Assembly (NCBI GenBank): GCA_004377135.1
Contig: SOHS01000105.1
Location: forward strand, 1-8,299
Direction: 5' to 3'
Length of the DNA stretch: 8,299 nt
Origin: Dehalococcoidia bacterium
GTDB lineage: Bacteria > Chloroflexota > Dehalococcoidia > GIF9 > AB-539-J10
Each line of letters begins with the position of its first letter. Within the stretch, counting starts at the first letter, position 1. Shown here in pieces: positions 1 to 6,774 of this stretch. Below the pieces are notes generated by a model, which worked only from the letters and a program-made list of their open reading frames with translations, ran no database searches and was not told the origin of the DNA. The position numbers were made by a program, and so were the translations under genes.

Positions 1-779
1 CTCTTTCAAACTCCCAGGCAAACTCACTTCCATTGTCTGTCTGTAAGTTTTCAATAGGCTGGTCGACAAGGTAGCAGAGACGATAGAGAAAATCAGCTGC
101 AGACCTTGAGCTCTTGTTCTTGTACATCCTGGCATACCCTAACTTGCTAACGTGGTCCACTGCGGCAGGATAGATCTTTTCAGGCTATCCCAGTAGATAA
201 CAATGGTATCAATATGGAAGAGGAAGCAAGGCCTACCTTCCTTGACCAACGGGGTAATCCTCTTTCGCGGTTTCTGACGCGCCCTGGCTCTCTTTCTACT
301 AATCTTGTCGGCCTTCCTTTTGTCAGGATAGAGTTTATGCCTTCGAATCACCCTCTTAATTTTCCAGGTGGAGATCTCCTCGGAATATTCTTTCTCGTAG
401 AGCACCTTTAGCTTCTTCTTGCCGTAGTAAGGATGTCTATTTCTTAAGTGTCTTATCCTTTCTTCCTGGATAAGGGTACCTCCCATTTCCTTTTATGGTG
501 AGGGCCTTTAGACTGGTCAGCCAGGCTCTTGACATTGTATTTAGAGTCCTTAAAGCGCTTGAGCCACTTGTGAAAGGTCTTTCTTGAGATGCCAAAGTGT
601 TGGGTGGTGAGGGTGGCGTTTTCCGCTCCGGCGATATAGTAGAAGACTATCCATTCCACTCTCAGTCTCTCATGGGCGTCAAAGCCCACAAGGTTGGCAA
701 CTTCCCTCCAGAGCTCAAATCTGTCCTTTTGGACAATGGGTTTTCTTCTAAAGAAGTAGAAGCTGGCTGGCTTTCTCAT
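1..779 (-). pseudogene. IS transposase with HTH and DDE integrase core, frameshifted and cut by window edge
   Basis: The protein would cut and join DNA ends of its own insertion sequence. It is readable in three successive frames. Frame one starts at the ATG at 779 and gives a basic N-terminus, then a helix-turn-helix at about residues 56-78 (key stretch HFGISRKTFHKWLKRF), ending in KRKWEV. Near 474-479 the reading must move to a second frame that continues LIQEERIRHLRNRHPYYGKK and carries the first catalytic Asp in FHIDTIVIYW. Near 177-180, a run of four A on the coding strand, it must move again; the third frame stays open to base 1 and holds the second catalytic Asp in LQTDNGSEF. The catalytic Glu lies outside the window. 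Both breaks fit single-base deletions, because the joined product reads smoothly as one family member. Programmed frameshifting is unlikely: the A run is not a good slippery heptamer in frame. Sequencing error at one site cannot be excluded. Confidence 0.85.
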
Positions 780-787
780 GGCACCTC
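1..787 (-). mobile_element. Partial insertion sequence (IS481/IS3-like DDE type), degraded
   Basis: This is the part of an insertion sequence that lies inside the window. It contains the 5' end of the transposase gene, its ribosome binding site and most of the catalytic core. The downstream end lies beyond base 1, so the terminal inverted repeats cannot be paired and the true outer boundary on the right, somewhere beyond base 787, cannot be fixed. Two frame breaks in the transposase suggest an inactive copy. The family is assigned from the HTH plus rve (DDE) architecture; IS481-like is more likely than IS3 because the HTH and catalytic parts appear to have formed one continuous protein. Confidence 0.6.
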
Positions 788-789
788 CT
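782..789 (-). promoter_or_regulatory. Strong Shine-Dalgarno of the IS transposase
   Basis: The coding strand reads AGGAGGTG just upstream of the ATG at 777-779, with three bases between GGAGGT and the ATG. This fixes the transposase start at 779 and shows that the 5' end of the broken gene is still intact. Confidence 0.6.
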
Positions 790-1250
790 CACGGTAAGTT
801 ATCACCACTAAATATACCATGAGTGTTACCTATGGATCTCAGCCTCCGCATAGACCTGCATGAACAAGAAGCGATCCTTCTCTTTTTTGATTGAGGCGTG
901 ACCTTTGATGATTGTGTAATCTTGTGTCCCAAGTGCTACCTGAAAATGGGAACAGATACCACCAAAGTAATTCCCGATACGGAGTTGTCATTTTTAGAAG
1001 TGTTTTAGGTTGTCAATTAAAACTTCGTAGAATCTACGGTGATGATTAGTGAATCGTCGAGCTCTGTCTCTGGCATGCTAATCAAGTTGTCTGATGAGCC
1101 CGAAATTCTGCATGTCTCAAGCCTATCGTGCTGAGCAATATCAACAGGGAAAAACCAGCCATGCTACAAGGCTTGACCGATATCATTCTATTATAGGCAC
1201 AGCTGGAATCAAGGCGACTGTCATACTCGTTCCCTCTTATGCACAATAAG
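790..1250. other. Gene-poor spacer between IS and ALDH gene
   Basis: About 460 bases with no convincing gene. The outer end of the insertion sequence probably falls in the first part, but cannot be located without the other end. On the plus strand, one frame from 832 to 1008 is open apart from an in-frame TGA at 892-894; it encodes a short peptide with CxxC (CVILCPKCYLKMG), which may be a gene remnant or chance. A perfect odd palindrome of 13 bases lies at 1026-1038 (CGTAGA-A-TCTACG). Its arms are too close together for a hairpin terminator. No terminator with a U-run was seen after the ALDH stop codon. Confidence 0.5.
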
Positions 1251-2828
1251 CTACTTGTTACGGGATAGTGTGGTAGTATCCTTTATGATCGTCCTGTTCA
1301 GCGACCAGGTATTTCTGATGGCTTCTATCGTTCCAATCCCGGCAGCGGCTGGATGACCGCATGGACCGAAGAAGTGCCACTGAGGCGCTCCTGTGGTTCG
1401 GGCTCTGATACCGGCATACGTTGTACCGTTCACCGTCTGTCCCAATACGTTGTTCAGGAAGTCCGGATCGTTATCGACGACTCCGGCAGTAAGATGATGC
1501 TTCATAAAGTTGCATATGTTCAGCAGCAACTTGAGGTCGTCCTCGGATTCCCATGTTGTTATCACCTGAAGAGGCCCAAAAACCTCGGTTGTAACCAAAT
1601 CAATATTTGGCAGAATACTCTTCAGTGGTATAAATACAGCAGTGGGTTCAAAGCTACCGTAGCATGATGGTATCAAATGCCTCCTTAAGCGTTTGCCGCC
1701 AAACTGTATCTTCGTGCCTCTGATTCGTAATAGCTTGTCAATGTGCTCCTCAATCAACTCGTTGGTCCAAGTCAGCACCGGACCAATAGTAAGCTCTCTT
1801 AAGCTGCGTTTGGCAGTAAGTTTTGCTAGTTTCACCAGGAGTCCAAGCTTCACCCAATTCTCGTGGACAGCCAATAGACTCTGGGCTGAACACTTCTGAC
1901 CACTGGCCGCGTAGGCATCCCTATCACACTGCGTTGCCACGAGGTCTATCATAGACGGGATTGCATTCGGCCCGACTATCTTCCAATCGAAGCCAGCATC
2001 CTCAATGCGGCACTTCCCTTTTGTCAGCTCCAATAGCCGCTCCGCAACCGAACTGCTGCCGGTGAACTGGGTGAACTGAATGACGGGGTTGGTGACTAGT
2101 TTCTCCATGACCTGACCGCTGCAGTGAATCAAGAGCAGATCTTGCGCAGGCATTCCACAATGCAGAAGCAGCCTTACAAAAGCTTCGGCAACAATGGAGG
2201 TAATTGTCGCTTGCTTGAGAACTACTTTGTTCCCCATGTACAGAGCACCCATCGTCTGTAGGGCCATTATCTCCAGTGGGAAATTGAAAGGAGTGATCAC
2301 AGCGACGGGACCGTGGGGCCAGCGATAGTCGATGGCCTCCTCCCCCAGGTGATTGCCCGGAGTAGTCTGTCCCTTGGCAAGGAACCTGACCTGATCGCCT
2401 GAGAAGTTCTCCAGGAATGTGGCCGTCACAGTGACTTCGCTGCGGCATTGCTCAGTATCCTTGGGCATTACTCTTTGAATCAGCCTCGTGAAGTAGTTCT
2501 CCCCTTCGCTACTTCTGAGAAAATCGGCGAGCCTTTTGCTAATCTCTCCGTACATCAGGTATCTTTCGACATTCATGATCGGGTTATGCAAACCATATTT
2601 GGGGCATTTTGCCAGTGATTGAATGAAAGGTGCCAATTCTTTTTCGTTGGTGTCCGGCATCTGGATAAACGGTTCACCAGACATCGGATCCACGACCTCT
2701 CTGTACCTCTTGGCTTCTAGCCATTTCCCGTCGATGAAATTCATCAGATGAGCTGGCTTAGGTTCCGAGATCTCGTCAGGTTGCCAGGGGAAGATGTCAT
2801 TTAGCCTCGGTGTTCTAACTCTGTTCAC
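1251..2828 (-). CDS. ALDH12-type delta-1-pyrroline-5-carboxylate dehydrogenase
   Basis: Predicted NAD(P)+-dependent oxidation of glutamate semialdehyde (the open form of pyrroline-5-carboxylate) to glutamate, the last step of proline breakdown; cytosolic, with no signal peptide seen. The 525-residue protein is full length and uninterrupted. Visible aldehyde dehydrogenase features are PFNFP at 180-184, cofactor-site FTGSSSVAE at 255-263, the general-base Glu276 in EDAGFDWK, nucleophile Cys313 in SGQKCSAQS, EVFGP at 415-419 and NGTTYAG at 467-473. EDAGFDWK, SGQKCSAQS, the TIGPVLT stretch and RTTGAPQWHFFGP match what I recall of plant ALDH12 rather than bacterial PutA or RocA. The start is a GTG at 2828 with GAGGT (2839-2843) ten bases upstream; residues 1-30 align poorly, so Met29 is a less likely alternative with no ribosome binding site. 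No proline dehydrogenase gene lies nearby. The gene stands alone between spacers and a broken IS, suggesting acquisition by transfer. Substrate is inferred from family. Confidence 0.85.
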   Translation of the reverse strand: MNRVRTPRLNDIFPWQPDEISEPKPAHLMNFIDGKWLEAKRYREVVDPMSGEPFIQMPDTNEKELAPFIQSLAKCPKYGLHNPIMNVERYLMYGEISKRLADFLRSSEGENYFTRLIQRVMPKDTEQCRSEVTVTATFLENFSGDQVRFLAKGQTTPGNHLGEEAIDYRWPHGPVAVITPFNFPLEIMALQTMGALYMGNKVVLKQATITSIVAEAFVRLLLHCGMPAQDLLLIHCSGQVMEKLVTNPVIQFTQFTGSSSVAERLLELTKGKCRIEDAGFDWKIVGPNAIPSMIDLVATQCDRDAYAASGQKCSAQSLLAVHENWVKLGLLVKLAKLTAKRSLRELTIGPVLTWTNELIEEHIDKLLRIRGTKIQFGGKRLRRHLIPSCYGSFEPTAVFIPLKSILPNIDLVTTEVFGPLQVITTWESEDDLKLLLNICNFMKHHLTAGVVDNDPDFLNNVLGQTVNGTTYAGIRARTTGAPQWHFFGPCGHPAAAGIGTIEAIRNTWSLNRTIIKDTTTLSRNK

Positions 2829-2838
2829 GTGCTACCAT

Positions 2839-2843
2839 ACCTC
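2839..2843 (-). promoter_or_regulatory. Ribosome binding site selecting the GTG start of the ALDH12 gene
   Basis: GAGGT on the coding strand lies ten bases before the GTG at 2826-2828. An ATG directly after it (2836-2838) is out of frame, ends after seven codons, and has no spacing from the Shine-Dalgarno, so it is not a plausible start. No convincing -10/-35 pair was found further upstream. Confidence 0.4.
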
Positions 2844-3362
2844 GTTTCTGTTTTATTTTTTGATCCTATGACAGGTTTGTCCGTAGCCCAGTCTTCGGCA
2901 TGCTACAAACAGGGATTCGTTGGGCGAGAAGAATATGGAATCTACGTTCATCGGACAGTTGGCTCGGATACTCGTGAATTGTCCTCTCAGTTGTCCTCCT
3001 AATGGACGCTTCCACGGATCAGTCGAGTAGTTTGAGGACCCGTTAACAGCACCAGAATACTATCTGTTTCCTCAGTCTTTGTCAAACTATTATTTCCGGT
3101 ACAATGCTCGGTACATCGGCCGTCAGCGCTGACTAGTTAATATGAACCTCGCCGTGGCAGCTCTCGTTGTAGATTCCCAAAAGGCGTTTCCCAAGTTAGA
3201 ACTACTAGGTGCCTGCTTGCTGACACTGGTCGTGAGGGCAATAATCAATCGGTGGTGGAGAGTGGTCGTCTCTAAAGATATGCGGCACCAACAAGTGCAT
3301 GAGTGGACAATTCCGGGAGAATATGCTAGGTTTTCGCCTGCACAATGGTACCAGGATTAGTA

Positions 3363-3391
3363 TTGCATTGGGCACGTGTTAAGAGCATGAT
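3363..3391 (+). promoter_or_regulatory. Possible promoter of the MBL-mtnP-mesB operon
   Basis: TTGCAT (3363-3368) and CATGAT (3386-3391) are separated by 17 bases, placing a start point near 3398, just before the MBL gene at 3412. The -10 matches four of six consensus bases and the -35 three of six, so the call is weak. A poor Shine-Dalgarno-like AAGGAT (3392-3397) follows, rather far from the ATG. Confidence 0.22.
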
Positions 3392-3411
3392 AAGGATTTC
3401 TCGTTGCATCG

Positions 3412-4395
3412 ATGGAAGAAATACTGCCAAGTCTCTATAGAATTGAAGTTCCTCTCCCTGGGAGTCCTCTGAAAGCCACCAACTCTTATGTTATAAAAGG
3501 GACAGAACGGTCTTTAATTATTGATACTGGATGGAATCGAGAGGATTGTATGGCGGCACTTGATTCTGGCTTAAAAGAATGTGACGTTGACTTACAACAA
3601 GCTGATTTCTTCATCACGCACATGCATGCCGACCACTCGGGTTTAGTGTCAACTCTCGCCGTAGAAGGGGCGAGAATCTATTTTGGCCGGGCAGATGCGG
3701 AAATTATGAGGTTTGCTACGCCTGAGCATTGGGAGAAGCTGGTTGATTTTGCTCGTAAATGTGGCTTTCCTGGGGAGGAGCTTGAAAAGGCTATCAGAAG
3801 CCACCCCGGCCGCAGATATAGCCCGAATACTTCCTTGAACTTGTGTGTCTTAAAGGACAACGATACGATAAGCATCGGGGATTACCTGTTTGAATGTATT
3901 GAAACCCCGGGACATACTGCAGGTCACATTTGTCTTTATGAGCCAAGCAAGAAAATATTCATATGTGGTGACCATATCCTTGTCGATATAACTCCGAATA
4001 TCACTCTCTCCTTCGAGGAGCGAAATCCATTAAAAGAATATCTGATGAGCCTGGACAAAGTTTATGATTTGGACGTTGAACTTGTACTGCCTGGGCATAG
4101 GAGTATCTTCAAGAATCAGAAAGAGAGAATTCGAGAACTAAAGCAGCACCACCAAACACGGCTTGAAGAGATCATCTCTATTCTGGTAAAAGGTAAGCAA
4201 AACGCTTTCCAGATTGCATCACAAATGACCTGGGATATAGGTTATAAATCTTGGGATTTGTTTCCTCCAGCGCAGAAGTTGTTTGCTTTTGGAGAAGCTA
4301 TGGCTCACCTGAAATATCTTGAGGAGGAGGGGAAGGTGGAGAAAGAAATAGAAGGAGAGGGGCTGGTATTTTTCACGGGGGTATCAAATGCCTGA
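3412..4395 (+). CDS. MBL-fold metallo-hydrolase with C-terminal winged-helix-like region
   Basis: A 327-residue metallo-beta-lactamase-fold hydrolase of unknown substrate, predicted cytosolic with a two-metal centre. The metal ligands are all present: H70, H72, D74 and H75 in HMHADH, H168 in TPGHTAGH, bridging D187 in CGDH, and H229 in LPGHR. The core ends near residue 235. A charged helical stretch (about 236-260) then leads to a C-terminal region (about 260-320) that resembles the winged-helix tail of LACTB2-like hydrolases and glyoxalase-II relatives. The gene heads an operon and its last 8 bases overlap the start of mtnP, so the two are probably translationally coupled. That context hints at a role in methionine or adenosyl-sulfur metabolism, but nothing in the protein shows the substrate; glyoxalase, lactonase, thioesterase and nuclease activities all occur in this fold. 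The fold is certain, the function is not. Confidence 0.88.
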   Translation: MEEILPSLYRIEVPLPGSPLKATNSYVIKGTERSLIIDTGWNREDCMAALDSGLKECDVDLQQADFFITHMHADHSGLVSTLAVEGARIYFGRADAEIMRFATPEHWEKLVDFARKCGFPGEELEKAIRSHPGRRYSPNTSLNLCVLKDNDTISIGDYLFECIETPGHTAGHICLYEPSKKIFICGDHILVDITPNITLSFEERNPLKEYLMSLDKVYDLDVELVLPGHRSIFKNQKERIRELKQHHQTRLEEIISILVKGKQNAFQIASQMTWDIGYKSWDLFPPAQKLFAFGEAMAHLKYLEEEGKVEKEIEGEGLVFFTGVSNA

Positions 4396-5275
4396 AGCAA
4401 AAGTTGGCGTAATTGGCGGAAGTGGGCTTTATAAGATGGGAGGGATGACCGAAGTGGAGGAAGTGAAGGTAAGCACGCCCTTTGGTGAACCAAGCGACGC
4501 TATTATCTTGGGCAATATAGAAGGAGTAAGGGTTGCCTTTCTTCCTAGACATGGCGAAGGACATCGAATAAGCCCCAGTGAATTACCGGCGAAAGCCAAT
4601 ATCTACGCCTTGAAATATCTGGGGGTGGAAAGGATTATCTCTGTAAACGCCGTGGGCAGTCTTAAGGAGGAGATAGAACCTCTGGACGTGGTCATTCCTG
4701 ACCAACTAATAGACTGTACCAAAGGAAGAGCAAGCACCTTCTTTACAGATGGAATAGTGGGGCACGTCTCTCTTGCTGAACCTTTCTGTCCTGTTTTGAG
4801 TCAAATCTCGTTTGAGGCAAGCACCAAGGTTGGGGCTAGGGTACATAAAGGTGGTACTTATCTGGTTATGGAAGGGCCGCAACTCTCCACCAAGGCTGAG
4901 TCACAACTTTACCGCTCTTGGGGTGCTGATGTAATTGGGATGACAGCTTCGCCTGAAGCTAAATTAGCCAGAGAGGCGGAAATATGCTATGCCACGCTTG
5001 CCCTTGCCACCGATTATGATTGTTGGCATCCAAATTGTGAATCGGTGACTACGGAGATGATTTTAACCAACCTGCGGAAAGGCATTGATACTGTCAAGAG
5101 AATCCTGAAGTTATTACTACCTTCAATACCACAAAAACGAGATTGTGCCTGTGCTAGCGCCCTTAAATATGCCATAGTCACTGGGAGGAAATACGTACCG
5201 AAAGAAAAGAGAAAAGAGCTGGGGCTGCTAATTGATAAGTATTTAGGCAGGGAGGAAGATGTCAGCCAAGCTTGA
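4388..5275 (+). CDS. mtnP: S-methyl-5'-thioadenosine phosphorylase
   Basis: Splits 5'-methylthioadenosine with phosphate into adenine and 5-methylthioribose-1-phosphate, removing the by-product of polyamine synthesis and radical SAM reactions. The 295-residue protein shows the purine phosphorylase family-2 fold: IGGSGLY at 9-15, phosphate-binding RHGEGH at 54-59, NAVGSL at 87-92, MEGPQLST at 161-168, IGMT at 183-186, and ATDYDCW at 207-213. Asp209 and Asp211 in the last motif favour a 6-aminopurine substrate; inosine/guanosine phosphorylases normally carry Asn here, so a plain PNP is less likely. The C-terminus is about ten residues longer than in many homologues. The ATG at 4388 is supported by GGGGGT five bases upstream and by the 8-base overlap with the MBL gene. 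Its end overlaps the methionine synthase gene by 17 bases, so all three are likely one transcript. Confidence 0.92.
   Translation: MPEAKVGVIGGSGLYKMGGMTEVEEVKVSTPFGEPSDAIILGNIEGVRVAFLPRHGEGHRISPSELPAKANIYALKYLGVERIISVNAVGSLKEEIEPLDVVIPDQLIDCTKGRASTFFTDGIVGHVSLAEPFCPVLSQISFEASTKVGARVHKGGTYLVMEGPQLSTKAESQLYRSWGADVIGMTASPEAKLAREAEICYATLALATDYDCWHPNCESVTTEMILTNLRKGIDTVKRILKLLLPSIPQKRDCACASALKYAIVTGRKYVPKEKRKELGLLIDKYLGREEDVSQA
5251..5255 (+). promoter_or_regulatory. Ribosome binding site of the core methionine synthase gene
   Basis: GGAGG lies inside the last codons of mtnP, three bases before the ATG at 5259. It selects this start, which places the conserved LPTAIGSMPHTD stretch near the N-terminus, and explains how the two overlapping genes can be coupled in translation. 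Confidence 0.5.
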
Positions 5276-6287
5276 GTTTGGATGTTTGCCCACTGCTATC
5301 GGCAGCATGCCTCATACGGATTCTGGCGATGCTTGTTCCATTATTATGAAATGTCTTCCTGATATTCCCATCTGGCCACAATTACCGAGGAGCTCTCCTA
5401 AAGAAAACATGATTATTCAATTCAGCGAGGGTTTCCCAGGGGTGGTTATAGATGGGGATAAAATCCACATCGAGCCATCAGCGGATTTTGAGAGTGAGCT
5501 AGAGCAAATCTATATTGATTGTGAGCAGGATAACGCCCATAAATATGGCATTTCGACTGAATATGCTGCCGGACTCCATGCCTTCCTCTCCAAAGCAACA
5601 GGCAGTAAAATAGTCAAGGGGCAGGTAACGGGTCCCATCACCTGGGGATTGAGGGTTACCCATCAGGATGGTCTGGGCATCCTCTATGACGACACTTTGG
5701 CCGAAACAGCGGCTAAGTTCCTGCGACTAAAAGCTTCGTGGCAGGAAAATATCTTGAGGGAAATATCGCCTAATACCATTATCTTTGTTGACGAGCCCTA
5801 TTTGGTTTCTTTGGGCTCGGTGTTTACTCCTATTCCTGAGGAAAAAGTGCCTGCTCTACTAGAGGAGGTGTTCAGGGGAATCAAAGGGATAAAGGGATTA
5901 CATTGCTGCGGGAACACTAACTGGTCAGTCCTTCTGGACACCAAAATCGATATTCTTAGCTTTGATGCCTATAACTATGCCTCTTCTCTAAGCACTCACT
6001 CCGATAAAGTGAAATCCTTTCTTGGGCGTGGTGGCAACATTGCCTGGGGGATAGTTCCGAATGAAGAGGAGGCTTTAGCTAAAGAATCATTACCCAGTCT
6101 TCGTGACCGCCTGGAAGAAGCCATGGCTCAGTTCACCAGGGATGGCGTTGAATTCAGGCAGCTCATAGCTCAAGGGCTGATAACTCCTTCTTGTGGTCTG
6201 GAAAGCTTGTCGCCTGAAGCGGCGTCCCTAGCCCTGGAATTAACAGCCAAGTTGTCCCATGACTTAAGAAGTCGATATGTGGCGTGA
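5259..6287 (+). CDS. mesB: Core (folate-domain-less) methionine synthase, MesB-like
   Basis: Predicted to methylate homocysteine to methionine. At 342 residues it matches only the C-terminal catalytic barrel of MetE and lacks the N-terminal half. Visible features are LPTAIGSMPHTD at 10-21, GQVTGPITWG at 121-130, VDEPYL at 177-182, the zinc motif HxC as H215 and C217 in LHCCGNTNW, and a late zinc Cys312 in TPSCGLESL. The position matching the third MetE ligand (Glu) appears to be D236 in SFDAYNY. Core synthases of this kind were characterised from Dehalococcoides and named MesB in a later family survey; they use methylcobalamin in vitro and probably a corrinoid iron-sulfur protein of the Wood-Ljungdahl pathway in the cell. 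No corrinoid protein gene lies in the window. The 17-base overlap with mtnP supports a methionine/SAM recycling role. An uncharacterised methyltransferase of the MetE/UROD superfamily is the alternative; MesB is preferred. Confidence 0.8.
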   Translation: MSAKLEFGCLPTAIGSMPHTDSGDACSIIMKCLPDIPIWPQLPRSSPKENMIIQFSEGFPGVVIDGDKIHIEPSADFESELEQIYIDCEQDNAHKYGISTEYAAGLHAFLSKATGSKIVKGQVTGPITWGLRVTHQDGLGILYDDTLAETAAKFLRLKASWQENILREISPNTIIFVDEPYLVSLGSVFTPIPEEKVPALLEEVFRGIKGIKGLHCCGNTNWSVLLDTKIDILSFDAYNYASSLSTHSDKVKSFLGRGGNIAWGIVPNEEEALAKESLPSLRDRLEEAMAQFTRDGVEFRQLIAQGLITPSCGLESLSPEAASLALELTAKLSHDLRSRYVA

Positions 6288-6321
6288 CCTACGAAATATC
6301 TGCTCCTCAGGTTGTATCCCT

Positions 6322-6774
6322 TTATTCTGAGAAATCTCTTTCCAAGGCTCTTATTTTATTCACCCTTTGTACGTGTCTGCTGCCTTCAAAATCCGTGTCT
6401 AAAAAAGTTTTAACGATTTCCAAAGCGGACTCGGTATCTATATCCTCTCCTCTGAGGCATAAGACGTTGGCGTCGTTGTGCTGGCGGGCTCTTTGTGCTG
6501 CAAATACATCACAGCATAAAGCCGCCCTTACACCCTTTATTTTATTGGCAGCTATGCTCATGCCTATGCCAGTGTTGCATATTAGAATGCCCTGGTCAAA
6601 ATTGCCCGAAGCCACTGCCTCCCCGACTTTCTGAGCGATGTCAGGATAATCCACAGATTCAGTACTGTAGCAACCAAAATCTTGATAGCTATAACCTGCG
6701 TTTTGCAGGAAGGGCATAATTAGCTCCTTTAAGGCAAAGCCGCGGTGGTCACAGCCTATAGCAATGCGCTTCAC
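6322..6774 (-). CDS. rpiB: Ribose-5-phosphate isomerase B
   Basis: Interconverts ribose 5-phosphate and ribulose 5-phosphate in the pentose phosphate pathway; cytosolic. The 150-residue length is typical. Diagnostic residues are D9 and H10 in IGCDHRG, DYPD at 42-45, nucleophilic Cys66 and the anion loop in CNTGIGMSIAANK at 66-78, and the ring-opening H99 in RQHNDANVL. The start is a GTG at 6774, supported by GGAGGT five bases upstream; it lies 26 bases before the end of the Sua5-type gene, so the two overlap and are probably co-translated. A neighbouring Sua5-rpiB pair is also familiar from Firmicutes (ywlC and ywlF). The gene converges on the methionine operon with only 34 bases between the stop codons and no clear terminator between them. 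LacA/LacB galactose-6-phosphate isomerase is a distant alternative; no lactose genes are nearby. Confidence 0.93.
   Translation of the reverse strand: MKRIAIGCDHRGFALKELIMPFLQNAGYSYQDFGCYSTESVDYPDIAQKVGEAVASGNFDQGILICNTGIGMSIAANKIKGVRAALCCDVFAAQRARQHNDANVLCLRGEDIDTESALEIVKTFLDTDFEGSRHVQRVNKIRALERDFSE

Larger units (their letters stand above)
2829..3411. other. Gene-poor spacer between ALDH gene and MBL operon
   Basis: About 580 bases that must hold the start signals of both divergent neighbours, yet no confident gene. A plus-strand frame at 3142-3360 is open for 72 codons, but it has no ribosome binding site, its composition is unlike a typical protein, and I recognise nothing in it. Two short direct repeats, each with a 12-base period, are visible: TTGTCCTC at 2979 and 2991, and CGGTACA at 3097 and 3109. 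They could be binding sites or chance. The length and lack of coding signal suggest debris of earlier insertions or deletions. Confidence 0.5.

Noticed and set aside
176..182. Programmed frameshift site in the transposase
   Set aside because: The AAAAG run is not placed as a good slippery heptamer in the upstream frame, and a second break near 474-479 has no slippery run at all; decay is simpler.
2002..2448. Open frame of 148 codons on the minus strand inside the ALDH gene
   Set aside because: It lies wholly within the well-supported ALDH12 gene in another frame, and its sequence has no recognisable domain.
2815..2838. Seven-codon leader frame overlapping the ALDH start
   Set aside because: Its ATG directly abuts the GAGGT with no spacing, and the peptide has no attenuator-like repeats.
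2979..3115. Pairs of short direct repeats with 12-base period
   Set aside because: Each is only 7-8 bases and occurs twice; chance is a sufficient explanation, and there is no CRISPR-like or iteron-like array.
3142..3360. Plus-strand open frame of 72 codons
   Set aside because: No ribosome binding site, no family resemblance and unprotein-like composition; reported only as part of the spacer.
4388..5275. Purine nucleoside phosphorylase (inosine/guanosine type) as identity of MtnP
   Set aside because: The ATDYDCW motif with two Asp residues fits the adenine-specific methylthioadenosine class.
6306..6331. Hairpin between the convergent mesB and rpiB stop codons
   Set aside because: Only a five-base stem (CTCAG/CTGAG) with a 16-base loop and no U-run; too weak to call a terminator.
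6571..6580. CNTGIG in RpiB instead of the common CGTGIG
   Set aside because: The residue after the catalytic Cys varies in this family, and all catalytic positions are kept; not treated as unusual.
6284..6634. Plus-strand open frame of 116 codons overlapping rpiB
   Set aside because: It is antisense to rpiB, whose motifs are unambiguous, and shows no family of its own.
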